Positions 54,128 through 61,929 of a DNA stretch of 64,000 nucleotides are shown here, piece after piece. The stretch's first letter is position 1. Each line of letters starts with the position of its first letter. The stretch is from assembly GCF_900478295.1 (NCBI RefSeq), contig NZ_LS483488.1, positions 1,240,001-1,304,000 of the forward strand. Direction: 5' to 3'. This stretch comes from Helicobacter pylori NCTC 11637 = CCUG 17874 = ATCC 43504 = JCM 12093. GTDB taxonomy: Bacteria; Campylobacterota; Campylobacteria; Campylobacterales; Helicobacteraceae. The notes under the pieces are model-generated. The model saw nothing but the letters and a program-made list of their open reading frames with translations. It did not search any database and was not told the origin of the DNA. The translations under genes and the position numbers were made by a program.

Positions 54128-55504
54128 ATGAATAAAGTGAATAAAGAAAATAAAAAGGTAGAAAAAAAAGAGCTTTCACGCATTTTGATCGCTAATAGAG
54201 GCGAGATCGCTTTAAGAGCGATCCAAACCATTCAAGAAATGGGTAAAGAATCCATAGCCATTTATTCTATCGCTGACAAGGACGCCCACTATCTTAATAC
54301 GGCTAGCGCAAAAGTGTGTATAGGGGGGGCCAAATCCAGCGAGAGTTACTTGAATATCCCTGCAATCATTAGCGCGGCGGAATTGTTTGAAGCGGATGCG
54401 ATTTTCCCTGGGTATGGGTTTTTGAGCGAGAATCAAAACTTTGTAGAGATTTGCTCGCACCATTCTTTAGAATTTATTGGCCCAAGCGCGAAGGTCATGG
54501 CTTTAATGAGCGACAAATCCAAAGCCAAAAGCGTGATGAAAGAAGCCGGCATGCCTGTGATTGAGGGCAGTGATGGGTTGCTTAAAAGCTATCAAGAAGC
54601 TGAAGAAATCGCTGATAAAATCGGCTACCCTGTCATCATTAAAGCGGCCGCTGGTGGGGGAGGGAGAGGCATGCGCGTCGTAGAAGATAAATCCAAGCTT
54701 AAAAACCTTTATTTAGCCGCCGAAACGGAAGCTTTGAGCGCGTTTGGCGATGGGAGCGTGTATTTAGAAAAATTCATCAACAAGCCTAAGCACATTGAAG
54801 TCCAGATTTTAGCCGATAAGCACGGCAATGTCATTCATGTGGGCGAAAGGGATTGCTCGGTGCAAAGACGCCAGCAAAAGCTCATTGAAGAAACCCCGGC
54901 AGTGGTTTTAGAAGAGGGCGTTCGTAAGCGTTTGCTAGAAACAGCGATCAAGGCCGCTAAATATATCGGCTATGTGGGGGCTGGGACTTTTGAATTTTTG
55001 CTCGATTCCAACATGAAAGATTTTTATTTCATGGAGATGAACACTCGTTTGCAAGTGGAACACACCATTAGCGAAATGGTGAGCGGGTTAAATCTCATTG
55101 AATGGATGATTAAAATCGCTCAAGGCGAAGAATTGCCCAAGCAAGAAAGCTTTTCTCTTAAAGGGCATGCGATAGAATGTAGAATCACTGCAGAAGATCC
55201 TAAAAAATTCTACCCAAGCCCGGGCAAAATCACCGAATGGATCGCCCCTGGTGGGGTGAATGTGCGCCTTGATTCGCATGCGCATGCCCATTATGTCGTG
55301 CCTACGCACTATGATTCTATGATTGGCAAGCTCATTGTGTGGGGTGAAAACAGAGAAAGAGCGATCGCTAAGATGAAAAGGGCTTTAAAGGAATTTAAAG
55401 TAGAAGGCATTAAAACGACCATTCCTTTCCACCTTGAAATGCTTGAAAATGCGGATTTCAGGCAAGCAAAAATCCACACGAAGTATTTAGAAGAAAATTT
55501 TTAA
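54128..55504 (+). CDS. accC: biotin carboxylase subunit of acetyl-CoA carboxylase
   Basis: 458 aa ATP-grasp enzyme that carboxylates the biotin of AccB. Biotin-carboxylase signatures: RILIANRGEIALRAI, the glycine-rich ATP loop KAAAGGGGRGMRVV, GERDCSVQRRQQKLIEETPA, and FYFMEMNTRLQVEHT. C-terminal domain complete. The last 71 bp (55434-55504) are duplicated exactly at 56522-56592, beyond an inserted gene. Confidence 0.98.
   Translation: MNKVNKENKKVEKKELSRILIANRGEIALRAIQTIQEMGKESIAIYSIADKDAHYLNTASAKVCIGGAKSSESYLNIPAIISAAELFEADAIFPGYGFLSENQNFVEICSHHSLEFIGPSAKVMALMSDKSKAKSVMKEAGMPVIEGSDGLLKSYQEAEEIADKIGYPVIIKAAAGGGGRGMRVVEDKSKLKNLYLAAETEALSAFGDGSVYLEKFINKPKHIEVQILADKHGNVIHVGERDCSVQRRQQKLIEETPAVVLEEGVRKRLLETAIKAAKYIGYVGAGTFEFLLDSNMKDFYFMEMNTRLQVEHTISEMVSGLNLIEWMIKIAQGEELPKQESFSLKGHAIECRITAEDPKKFYPSPGKITEWIAPGGVNVRLDSHAHAHYVVPTHYDSMIGKLIVWGENRERAIAKMKRALKEFKVEGIKTTIPFHLEMLENADFRQAKIHTKYLEENF
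55434..55504 (+). repeat. 71-bp direct repeat, copy 1 (accC 3' end)
   Basis: Identical base for base to 56522-56592. This copy is the functional end of accC including its TAA; match stops right after the stop codon. Confidence 0.97.
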
Positions 55505-55526
55505 ACTTAATTACAAGGAGATTTTA

Positions 55527-56509
55527 ATGAAGCAAGTGATTAAAAGGGTTCTTAAAGGTTTATTGCCTAATAGGGTTTTAAACGCGTATCATCATGTTGA
55601 AAACTTGGGAGCGATTAAAGAGCAAGTTCGTTCTAATACTGAAACTCTAAGATCGTTTAAAGAGCAAATCAACTCTATAGTCAATCAGGTTAATTCCATT
55701 CTTTGGCGAGCCGAAAGGGTAATGTCTATCAATGAATTGTTTGTTGAAACCCCTAAAGAAAAGATAGAAAGTTTTATTAAAAGTTTACATCCCATTAAGA
55801 CAGAACATGAATTAGTGCGTTTGGGGGCAAAATATGATGGAGGTTATTTGGTTCCTAATGATTTTAAGGGGATTAAAGCACTCTTTTCTCCAGGTGTGGG
55901 TAATGAAAGTGCGTTTGAAGAAGATTTTTATCGTCAATGCAAACTTGCAAATCCTAACGATATATATATATATATATGGCAGACAAATCGGTCAATGAAC
56001 CGATACTGAATATCCCTAAAGAAAACTACTCCTTTATTAAAAAATTCATCGGTTGCACTAATGACGAAGATTTTATTACGCTAGACACATGGGTCAATAA
56101 TTCTCAAGTGGGCGAAGGGGATTTAACGTTGCAAATGGATATTGAAGGGGGTGAATATCTCGCCCTCATCAGTGCGAGCGATACGCTATTGAATCGTTTC
56201 AGAATCATTGCTTTAGAAATCCATCGGCTGAAATATTTGTGGGATAACAACTATTTTGAAATGGTTCAAAGCGCTTTAAATAAGATTTTAAAAACGCATT
56301 ATTGTGTGCATTTGCACCCAAATAATTGTTGTCCTATTTTTAATTATAATAGTTTAGAAATCATTGAAGTGGTAGAATGCACTTTTATTAGGAAAAATAG
56401 AGTAAAAAATATCTTAGGGTATTGCACAGAATTTCCGCATCCTTTAGATGCAGATAATGTGGTTGAAAATCCTACGCTAATCTTACCTAGAAATTGGTAT
56501 GGAGGCTGA
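55527..56509 (+). pseudogene. FkbM-like methyltransferase gene, phase-variable and OFF
   Basis: One gene read in two frames. The first frame (55527-56009) starts after a strong ACAAGGAG, encodes an N-terminal coiled-coil and HELVRLGAKYDGGYLVPNDF, then runs through an (AT)9 tract and stops early. The second frame continues with YMADKSVNEPILNIPKENYS, LDTWVNN and the acidic motif LQMDIEGGEYLAL, typical of FkbM-family SAM methyltransferases, which O-methylate sugars in surface or secondary products. Loss of one AT unit (or gain of two) would join the frames into a 326-residue protein. The A/T-rich composition and flanking 71-bp repeats suggest acquisition. The acceptor is unknown; a surface glycan is a guess. 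Confidence 0.85.
55960..55977 (+). repeat. (AT)9 dinucleotide tract, phase switch
   Basis: Nine AT units inside the FkbM-like gene. With nine the gene is out of frame; with 5, 8 or 11 it reads through. Confidence 0.95.
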
Positions 56510-56521
56510 AGTCTTTCTGTT

Positions 56522-56592
56522 TTGAAATGCTTGAAAATGCGGATTTCAGGCAAGCAAAAATCCACACGAAGTATTTAGAAGAAAATTTTTAA
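56522..56592 (+). repeat. 71-bp direct repeat, copy 2 (non-coding accC remnant)
   Basis: Identical to the 3' end of accC at 55434-55504, but with no accC ahead of it. It lies 12 nt after the stop of the FkbM-like gene. Together the copies bracket an insert of 1,017 bp. Confidence 0.97.
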
Positions 56593-56668
56593 GTTTTAAG
56601 GATTTTCTTAAGCATGATTTAAGGATTTTAAACGATCAGAAAAAATCAGCATTAAATTTTATGATTTT

Positions 56669-56674
56669 ATAGTA
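56669..56674 (+). promoter_or_regulatory. -10 box of the methyltransferase gene; near-leaderless
   Basis: TATAGT ends 10 nt before the methyltransferase ATG at 56685, with no ribosome site between (only a T run). Transcription would start at or a few bases before the ATG. Confidence 0.35.
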
Positions 56675-56949
56675 AAGTTTTTTCATGCAAACCTTGTTTA
56701 AAGAAATTACCCCTAAACGCTATGTCAATGGCAATGAGATGAAAGAAAATTCTAGCAATGTCCTAGATCAGTATTTCACTAAGCCTAGTGTGGCTTTAAA
56801 GTGCTTTCAAAAAGCTTGTGAAGTGATTAAAAAATACGAAAATCCAGATGGCTTTATTTTTTTAGAGCCAAGTGCAGGCGATGGGGTGTTTTATGACTTG
56901 TTTCCTAAAAATAGGCGCATTGGTATAGACATTGAACCCAAAAGAGATG

Positions 56950-57110
56950 GATTTATTCCATGCGATTTTGTGAATTACCCAACCGCTAAAGCGATTGGGC
57001 TTTTTCTTGCTTCATAGCTCCATAACTAGCTAGATCCAATATGTTTCCATATTTAGAACTAACCCCGTTAGAGGAAGCTCCACAAGCTTTGACACACTCA
57101 TTAGTGTGAT
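56950..57110 (-). ncRNA. predicted omega RNA of TnpB with its guide
   Basis: In characterised IS605-family elements the omega RNA overlaps the tnpB 3' end, runs through the right-end hairpin and finishes in 16-20 nt of flanking DNA, the guide. By analogy the scaffold is about 57110-56970 and the guide is the minus strand from 56969 down to 56950, inside the methyltransferase gene. The start is a guess; only the hairpin at 56978-56999 and the element edge are seen. Confidence 0.35.
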
Positions 57111-58269
57111 GAGTGTAATCGCTTCGGATAATCCCTACCCTAGCTTTATCTGTCTTTACTTTATGCCTATCATCTAGCATGCCTAAAGCGTAGTTTCTGA
57201 TATTGACGCTCGCATTATAATCTCTGTGGTGTGTGGTTTTACAATGAGGACAAGTGAATTTAGTGATGCTTTCATGTTTTTTGCCTGTATTGACCCCACA
57301 ATAAGAACATAATTGAGAGCTAGGGAAAAATCTGTCTATGCCTAATAGGGTTTTGCCTTTTCTTTGGGCTTTGTATTCCAACATAGTAAGGAATTTCCCC
57401 CAACTCGCATTAGCAAGGCTTTTAGAATGATAGGTTTTCATAAGAGCTTTAATATTCAAAGTTTCTACTCCTATCAAATCGTATTGATTGGTTATCTCAT
57501 TACTGATTTTATGCAAGTAGTCATCTCTAGTGTTTGAACAAGCTAAATGCAATCTGGATACCTTTTTAGCTTGTTTTTTCCTGTTGTTGGAACCTTTTAC
57601 TTTTTTACTTAACCTCCTTTGCGCTTTAGTGAGTTTCTTTTCTAATTTTTGATAAAAGCGAATGTGTGGGTATTCTATTTTATCGCTTGTAACAATGAGC
57701 GTTCTTAAGCCCATGTCTAAACCTACCGCTTTTTTGATAATGGTGGGGTTAGGGATAGGCTCTTTAGTTTCATAGGATAGAGAACAAAAATATTGATCCG
57801 CTATGCAAGAAATAAAAGCCTGTTTGATAACGCTATCTTTAGGCAAGTCTCTGTGTAATTTAGCCTTAATGCCCTCTTTGAATTTAGGGAGAGCGATGGT
57901 TTGAGTTTCTGTTTTGATTTCTATGTTTTGAGGGATTGCAAAAGATTGTTTAGCGTTTTTCTTGGATTTGAATTTAGGGTATCTCGCTCTTTTACTGAAG
58001 AAATTATCATAAGCGCTCACCAGCTGTCTTAACGCCATTTGCAAGCTTTGAGAATTGCATTCATTGAGATAATGGTATTTTTCTTGCCGCTTGATTTGGG
58101 TTAAGACTTTTTGCATGGTGAAGTAAGTTTCTTTAATGCCTTTTGCGTATTGCTTTTGCCGGTAATCTAAAAAGTAGTTATACACGACTCTAGAACAGCC
58201 AAAATGTTTAGAAATCAATTCTTTTTGTTGGGCGTTAGGATAAATTCTAAACTTGATAGCGTTAAGCAA
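56986..58269 (-). CDS. tnpB: TnpB, RNA-guided nuclease of IS605
   Basis: 427 aa from a TTG start with AAGGAG upstream. RuvC-like active-site residues are Asp in AVGLDMGLRTLIV, Glu in IGVETLNIKAL and Asp in THHRDYNASVNIRN. A four-Cys zinc finger lies between them (CSYCGVNTGKK...TCPHC). TnpB proteins are ancestors of Cas12: with an omega RNA made from the right end they cut DNA next to a motif equal to the target site, helping the element persist. All three acidic residues and the zinc cysteines are intact, so the protein may be active. Confidence 0.95.
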   Translation of the reverse strand: MLNAIKFRIYPNAQQKELISKHFGCSRVVYNYFLDYRQKQYAKGIKETYFTMQKVLTQIKRQEKYHYLNECNSQSLQMALRQLVSAYDNFFSKRARYPKFKSKKNAKQSFAIPQNIEIKTETQTIALPKFKEGIKAKLHRDLPKDSVIKQAFISCIADQYFCSLSYETKEPIPNPTIIKKAVGLDMGLRTLIVTSDKIEYPHIRFYQKLEKKLTKAQRRLSKKVKGSNNRKKQAKKVSRLHLACSNTRDDYLHKISNEITNQYDLIGVETLNIKALMKTYHSKSLANASWGKFLTMLEYKAQRKGKTLLGIDRFFPSSQLCSYCGVNTGKKHESITKFTCPHCKTTHHRDYNASVNIRNYALGMLDDRHKVKTDKARVGIIRSDYTHHTNECVKACGASSNGVSSKYGNILDLASYGAMKQEKAQSL

Positions 58270-58338
58270 AAATAACTCCTTATCTTTATCTTGTATTATT
58301 ATACAATGTTTTTATAAATAATGAATAAGGATAGAGGA

Positions 58339-58767
58339 ATGAGGAAAAACCATTATCCATTAAGGGGGTATATTCCAACCAACAGAAGTAAGCATAATCT
58401 AAAAGCCCATTTGATTTTAGTGTGTAAATACAGAAAAAAGTTATTGCAAGGGGATTTGAATAACTTTATTAAGTCTGTTATAGATGAGATAGCCACCCAA
58501 AGCAATCTCATTATCATTGCGATGGAAAGCGATATAGATCATTTGCACTTAATGGTTCAATATATCCCTAGAATGTCTATTAGTTCCATTATTGCTAAAA
58601 TCAAACAAATCACTACTTATAGAGTTTGGCGCGATAAAAGATTTATCCCCTTATTGCAAAAACACTTTTGGAAAGAAAAAACTTTTTGGACTGATGGATT
58701 TTTTGCTTGCTCTATCGGTGAGGCTAACCCTGAAACGATCAAGGCGTATATAGAAAATCAAGGTTAG
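58339..58767 (+). CDS. tnpA: TnpA, HUH/Y1 transposase of IS605
   Basis: 142 aa from the ATG at 58339, chosen because AAGGAT sits 6 nt upstream; an ATG six codons earlier lacks this. The HUH metal motif is HLH in MESDIDHLHLMVQYIP, and the nucleophilic tyrosine lies near the C-terminus (KAYIENQG). Transposes single-stranded circles by 'peel and paste'. Both catalytic parts are intact. Confidence 0.95.
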   Translation: MRKNHYPLRGYIPTNRSKHNLKAHLILVCKYRKKLLQGDLNNFIKSVIDEIATQSNLIIIAMESDIDHLHLMVQYIPRMSISSIIAKIKQITTYRVWRDKRFIPLLQKHFWKEKTFWTDGFFACSIGEANPETIKAYIENQG

Positions 58768-58785
58768 TTTTACTTAAGGTTTTTA

Positions 58786-58803
58786 TAGTTCCTAGCGGAA
58801 CTA
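58786..58803. repeat. subterminal hairpin at the tnpA end of IS605
   Basis: Perfect 7-bp stem TAGTTCC/GGAACTA with loop TAGC, 50 bp inside the element end. Such hairpins are bound by TnpA as single strands. Confidence 0.7.
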
Positions 58804-59530
58804 AAGCATTCATCCCAAACACTAAAGATATTTGGGATTTCTGCTTGGGTGGTTTAAATTATAAACTGCCTACGCATCAAAAAGTGATTTGCTTGGGCAA
58901 CCCTCCTTTTGGGCATCGTGGGGTTATGGCGTTAGAATTTATCAACCATGCTAAAAGTTGTGATTTTGTGTGTTTTATCCTACCCATGTTCTTTGAAAGT
59001 CAAGGAAAAGGCTCTATTAAATATCGTGTGAAAGGTTTGAATCTGCTTTATAGCGAACGCTTAGAAAAAAATGCGTTTATAGATTTTAAAAATAAAGAAG
59101 TGGATGTGCATTGCGTGTTCCAAATTTGGAGCAAGAAGTATCAAAACAAAAAAAGTGAATTTTCTTGGTATAAGAATCGCCATAAAGAACCCTTTGGCGA
59201 GTATATCAAGGTTTTCACGGTTTCATTAGCTAAAAACAGAGAATGCGGTAAAGAGTGGATTTTTAATCAAAAAGCGTCTTTTTACATTTCATCAACTTTT
59301 TATAAAAGCACACAAATTGTAGAGAACTTTGAGGAAGTTAAGTATCAATCTGGTATTGCTGTGGTATTTACTAGCACTAACAAGGCTTTAAACGCTAAAT
59401 TAAAAAAACTATTCCAAGAAATTGATTGGACAAAATACGCAAGTTTAGCGACTAATTCTTGCTATCATTTAGGAAAAAGTCATATTTTTCAAGCCTTATA
59501 TGATCATTTGGATAGCTTAAAGGATAATTG

Positions 59531-60080
59531 ATGGACTTAGAACAAACTTTTTTGAAAATTATTGAAAAAAAACATAAAGAATTGAATTTAGGGCAAGACT
59601 ACAACGCTATTTTTTCAAAAATTAGAGATTTTGAAGCCAACGCTATAGGGCAGATTGGCGAAGAGTTTTTAAAAAATGTGCTTAACGCTATAGATGAAGT
59701 GATCAATGATGGCATTATTCATGATGAATACGATATTATGACAAAAAGCGGTGTATCCTTTGAAGTTAAAACAGCACAAAAAGGCAGAACTAACAACACT
59801 TTTTTAGTTCAATGGTATAAACCCACGATACAACTATGATTTTTTGGTTTGCTTAGGAGTGTGCGAAGACAAATTGCTTTATAGAATTTTTAAAAAAGAT
59901 GGAATCCATTACATTCATAAAGAAAGAAAATACTTTATGAAACAAAATGAGTTTAAAAAGCAACTAGTGCCAATGAATCCTGATAATCAAGTCAATTATA
60001 AACTCACTCTCAATATTAAAGAATTGAAAGAAATTACAAACCTCATCAAAGAGTTAAAAAGGGTTTTAGGGTTAGATTAA
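59531..60080 (+). pseudogene. frameshifted type II restriction endonuclease gene
   Basis: ATG at 59531 shares a base with the methyltransferase stop (TGATG). The first frame (to 59839) contains EYDIMTKSGVSFEVKTAQKG, matching the PD-(D/E)xK nuclease core: Asp, then E-V-K 13 residues later. At the T run near 59800 the frame is lost, and the remaining domain continues in another frame as NPRYNYDFLVCLGVCEDKLL to the stop at 60080. A single-base change in the T run alone would still leave TAG (59805) in frame, so at least two mutations separate it from an intact gene. Intact size would be about 182 residues. Pairing with the adjacent methyltransferase is the evidence for its role. Confidence 0.8.
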
Positions 60081-60118
60081 TATTTTTAGATAGAATTGGG
60101 TGGAATAAAATGTTTTTA

Positions 60119-60133
60119 GGAATAGAGTTTGCT
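60119..60133 (+). promoter_or_regulatory. sigma54-like promoter (-24 GG / -12 GC)
   Basis: GG at 60119-60120 and GC at 60131-60132 are separated by exactly ten bases, and the -12 element reads TTGCT, the best-conserved part of sigma54 sites. A start near 60144 leaves about 30 nt before the ATG at 60174, which follows GTGGAGGATAAG. In H. pylori RpoN drives middle flagellar genes. The -24 side (TTAGGAATA) is a weaker match. Confidence 0.4.
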
Positions 60134-60173
60134 TATCTTGTCTTTAAGAAAGTCCAATGAAGTGGAGGATAAG

Positions 60174-60767
60174 ATGTCTAAGATTTCAAATAATTATAAC
60201 CCGTCTTTGATGGTAAGGGATTACCACAGGGTTGGTTCGCGCACAAGAAAAGAAGAAAATAAGGAAATTCAAAATCTTTCAGAGAATGATGAAAAAATCA
60301 AATTAGCCAAACAAGCTAAGCATGATAACCTAGCCATAGGGGATTTAGAAAGTCGCCTTAAAAGCTTAAAAGGCATGGATAAAGACGCTAAAGAATTGGT
60401 GGGGATTTCTAAAGCTTACGCTCACAATAATGAAAAAGATCGAAGCGATTTTGAGCATTTTAAAAGCCGTTTGGACAAAGCGATTGATTCTTTCAACCAA
60501 AAATCAGGCAATGATAGTTTGAAACTCCCTGGCAATATTGACATTGACGACACGAAGGCTTTGGAAAAATTTTCAAAATCATTAGAAAGTGAGAAAGAAA
60601 ACATTCAAAACTCTTTGCACCAGTGGAAAAAACAGCTCGCTGAAACGAATCATTTAAACAAGGAATACAACACCTTAGATAAAACAAGACTGAACGCTCA
60701 AAAATTCCAAGATGTCCATGACACAAGCAAGATCACCCCATCTCGCTTGCAAGACTTGCTCGCTTGA
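60174..60767 (+). CDS. coiled-coil protein of unknown function, coupled to pseC
   Basis: 197 aa from the ATG at 60174, preceded by GTGGAGGATAAG; the reading frame extends upstream without another good ribosome site. Soluble, highly charged and helical: an N-terminal segment NPSLMVRDYHRVGSRTRKEE, then coiled-coil stretches around 45-70, 95-115 and 140-180, with no signal or TM. HP0367 by order. Its stop overlaps the pseC TTG start (TTGA), so translation is coupled to a flagellin-glycosylation gene. No function is known to me; a flagellar link is plausible from the promoter and partner. Confidence 0.8.
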   Translation: MSKISNNYNPSLMVRDYHRVGSRTRKEENKEIQNLSENDEKIKLAKQAKHDNLAIGDLESRLKSLKGMDKDAKELVGISKAYAHNNEKDRSDFEHFKSRLDKAIDSFNQKSGNDSLKLPGNIDIDDTKALEKFSKSLESEKENIQNSLHQWKKQLAETNHLNKEYNTLDKTRLNAQKFQDVHDTSKITPSRLQDLLA

Positions 60768-61891
60768 AAGAGTTTGCTTATAGCGAGCCTTGTTTAGACG
60801 AAGAAGATAAAAAGGCTGTTTTAGAGGTTTTAAATTCCAAACAGCTCACGCAAGGCAAACGCTCTCTTTTGTTTGAAGAAGCTTTGTGCGAGTTTCTGGG
60901 CGTTAAGCATGCGTTAGTGTTTAACAGCGCGACTTCAGCCCTTTTAACGCTCTATAGGAATTTTAGCGATTTTGACGCTGATTGTAATGAAATAATCACC
61001 ACCCCTATAAGCTTTGTAGCGACGGCTAACATGCTTTTAGAAAGCAGTTACAAACCCGTATTTGCTGAAGTCAAAAACGATGGCAATATAGATGAATTAG
61101 CCCTAGAAAAGCTCATTACTAAAAAAACCAAAGCCATAGTGAGCGTGGATTATGCCGGTAAAAGCGTGGAAGTAGGAAGCATTCAAAAGCTTTGCAAAAA
61201 ACATTCTTTGAGTTTTCTTTCTGACAGCTCGCATGCTTTAGGGAGCGAGTATCAAAACAAAAAAGTAGGAGGCTTTGCGTTAGCGAGCGTGTTTAGTTTC
61301 CATGCCATTAAGCCTATCACTACGGCTGAAGGGGGAGCGGTCGTTACTAATAATAGCGAATTGTATGAAAAAATGAAATTGTTTCGCTCTCATGGCATGC
61401 TCAAAAAAGATTTTTTTGAAGGCGAAGTCAAAAGCATAGGGCATAACTTCCGCTTGAATGAAATCCAAAGCGCTTTGGGTTTGAGCCAGCTTAAAAAAGC
61501 CCCCTTTTTAATGCAAAAAAGAGAAGAAGCCGCTCTAACCTATGACAGGATTTTTAAAGATAACCCTTATTTCACCCCTTTACACCCCTTGTTAAAAGAT
61601 AAAAGCTCTAACCACCTTTACCCTATTTTAATGCACCAAAAATTTTTTGCATGCAAAAAACTCATTTTAGAAAATTTGCACAAGCGTGGCATTTTAGCCC
61701 AAGTGCATTACAAGCCCATTTACCAATACCAATTGTACCAACAGCTCTTCAATACAGCCCCATTAAAAAGCGCAGAAGATTTTTATAACGCTGAAATTTC
61801 CTTGCCTTGTCATGCGAATTTAAATTTAGAGAGCGTTCAAAACATCGCTCATGGCGTTTTAAAAACTTTTGAGAATCTTAAGATAGAATGA
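60764..61891 (+). CDS. pseC: UDP-4-amino-sugar transaminase PseC (pseudaminic acid pathway)
   Basis: 375 aa from a TTG start within the TTGA overlap, the length known for HP0366. DegT/DnrJ/EryC1-type PLP aminotransferase: LVFNSATSALLTLYRN, SDSSHALGSEYQNKKVGG, and FSFHAIKPITTAEGGAVV with Schiff-base Lys183. Transfers an amino group from glutamate to C4 of the UDP-keto sugar made by PseB, the second step to pseudaminic acid, which glycosylates flagellins and is needed for filament assembly. Confidence 0.97.
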   Translation: MKEFAYSEPCLDEEDKKAVLEVLNSKQLTQGKRSLLFEEALCEFLGVKHALVFNSATSALLTLYRNFSDFDADCNEIITTPISFVATANMLLESSYKPVFAEVKNDGNIDELALEKLITKKTKAIVSVDYAGKSVEVGSIQKLCKKHSLSFLSDSSHALGSEYQNKKVGGFALASVFSFHAIKPITTAEGGAVVTNNSELYEKMKLFRSHGMLKKDFFEGEVKSIGHNFRLNEIQSALGLSQLKKAPFLMQKREEAALTYDRIFKDNPYFTPLHPLLKDKSSNHLYPILMHQKFFACKKLILENLHKRGILAQVHYKPIYQYQLYQQLFNTAPLKSAEDFYNAEISLPCHANLNLESVQNIAHGVLKTFENLKIE

Positions 61892-61929
61892 GTTTCATTT
61901 ATAGGGCTTCAAATTTTAATCATTAAGAA

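Larger units (their letters stand above)
56970..58853 (-). mobile_element. IS605, complete copy (1,884 bp)
   Basis: Divergent tnpA (plus) and tnpB (minus) with little non-coding DNA, as in IS605. Single-strand transposons of this family leave no target duplication, have no inverted terminal repeats, and insert 3' of a short fixed sequence. With these ends the minus-strand left flank is TTTAA, the IS605 target I recall, and the host gene regains its frame. Subterminal hairpins are visible at both ends: 56978-56999 (CCCAA-c-CGC/GCG-a-TTGGG) and 58786-58803 (TAGTTCC/GGAACTA). The edges can slide by up to seven bases without changing the length (for example 56977-58860, flank TTTAT). Confidence 0.88.
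56685..59531 (+). pseudogene. type II N6-adenine DNA methyltransferase, split by IS605
   Basis: The 5' part (56685-56969) encodes DQYFTKPSVALKCF, the SAM-binding motif I (IFLEPSAGDGVFYDLF) and IGIDIEPKRDGFIPCDF. The 3' part (58854-59531) resumes with LNYKLPTHQKVICLGNPPFG, carrying catalytic motif IV (NPPF), and runs to the normal stop. Removing 56970-58853 restores one continuous frame of 320 codons (CDF joined to LNYKLP). So the gene was intact before insertion and should now be inactive. HP0368, called an adenine-specific methyltransferase. It overlaps the nuclease gene by 1 nt (TGATG). Confidence 0.92.

Noticed and set aside
56975-56978. TTAC beside the left hairpin as an IS608-type target
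   Set aside because: IS608 has tnpA and tnpB in one direction and different protein lengths; the divergent 142/427-residue pair here is IS605.
56970-57017. Last 15 codons of the 110-residue ORF that starts at 56685
   Set aside because: These codons are IS605 sequence read by chance after the broken methyltransferase, not part of the original protein.
56977-58860. Alternative IS605 boundaries with TTTAT as the adjoining target
   Set aside because: Same length and also in frame (VNYKLP), but TTTAA fits IS605 as I recall it while TTTAT is the target of IS606; kept only as a note.
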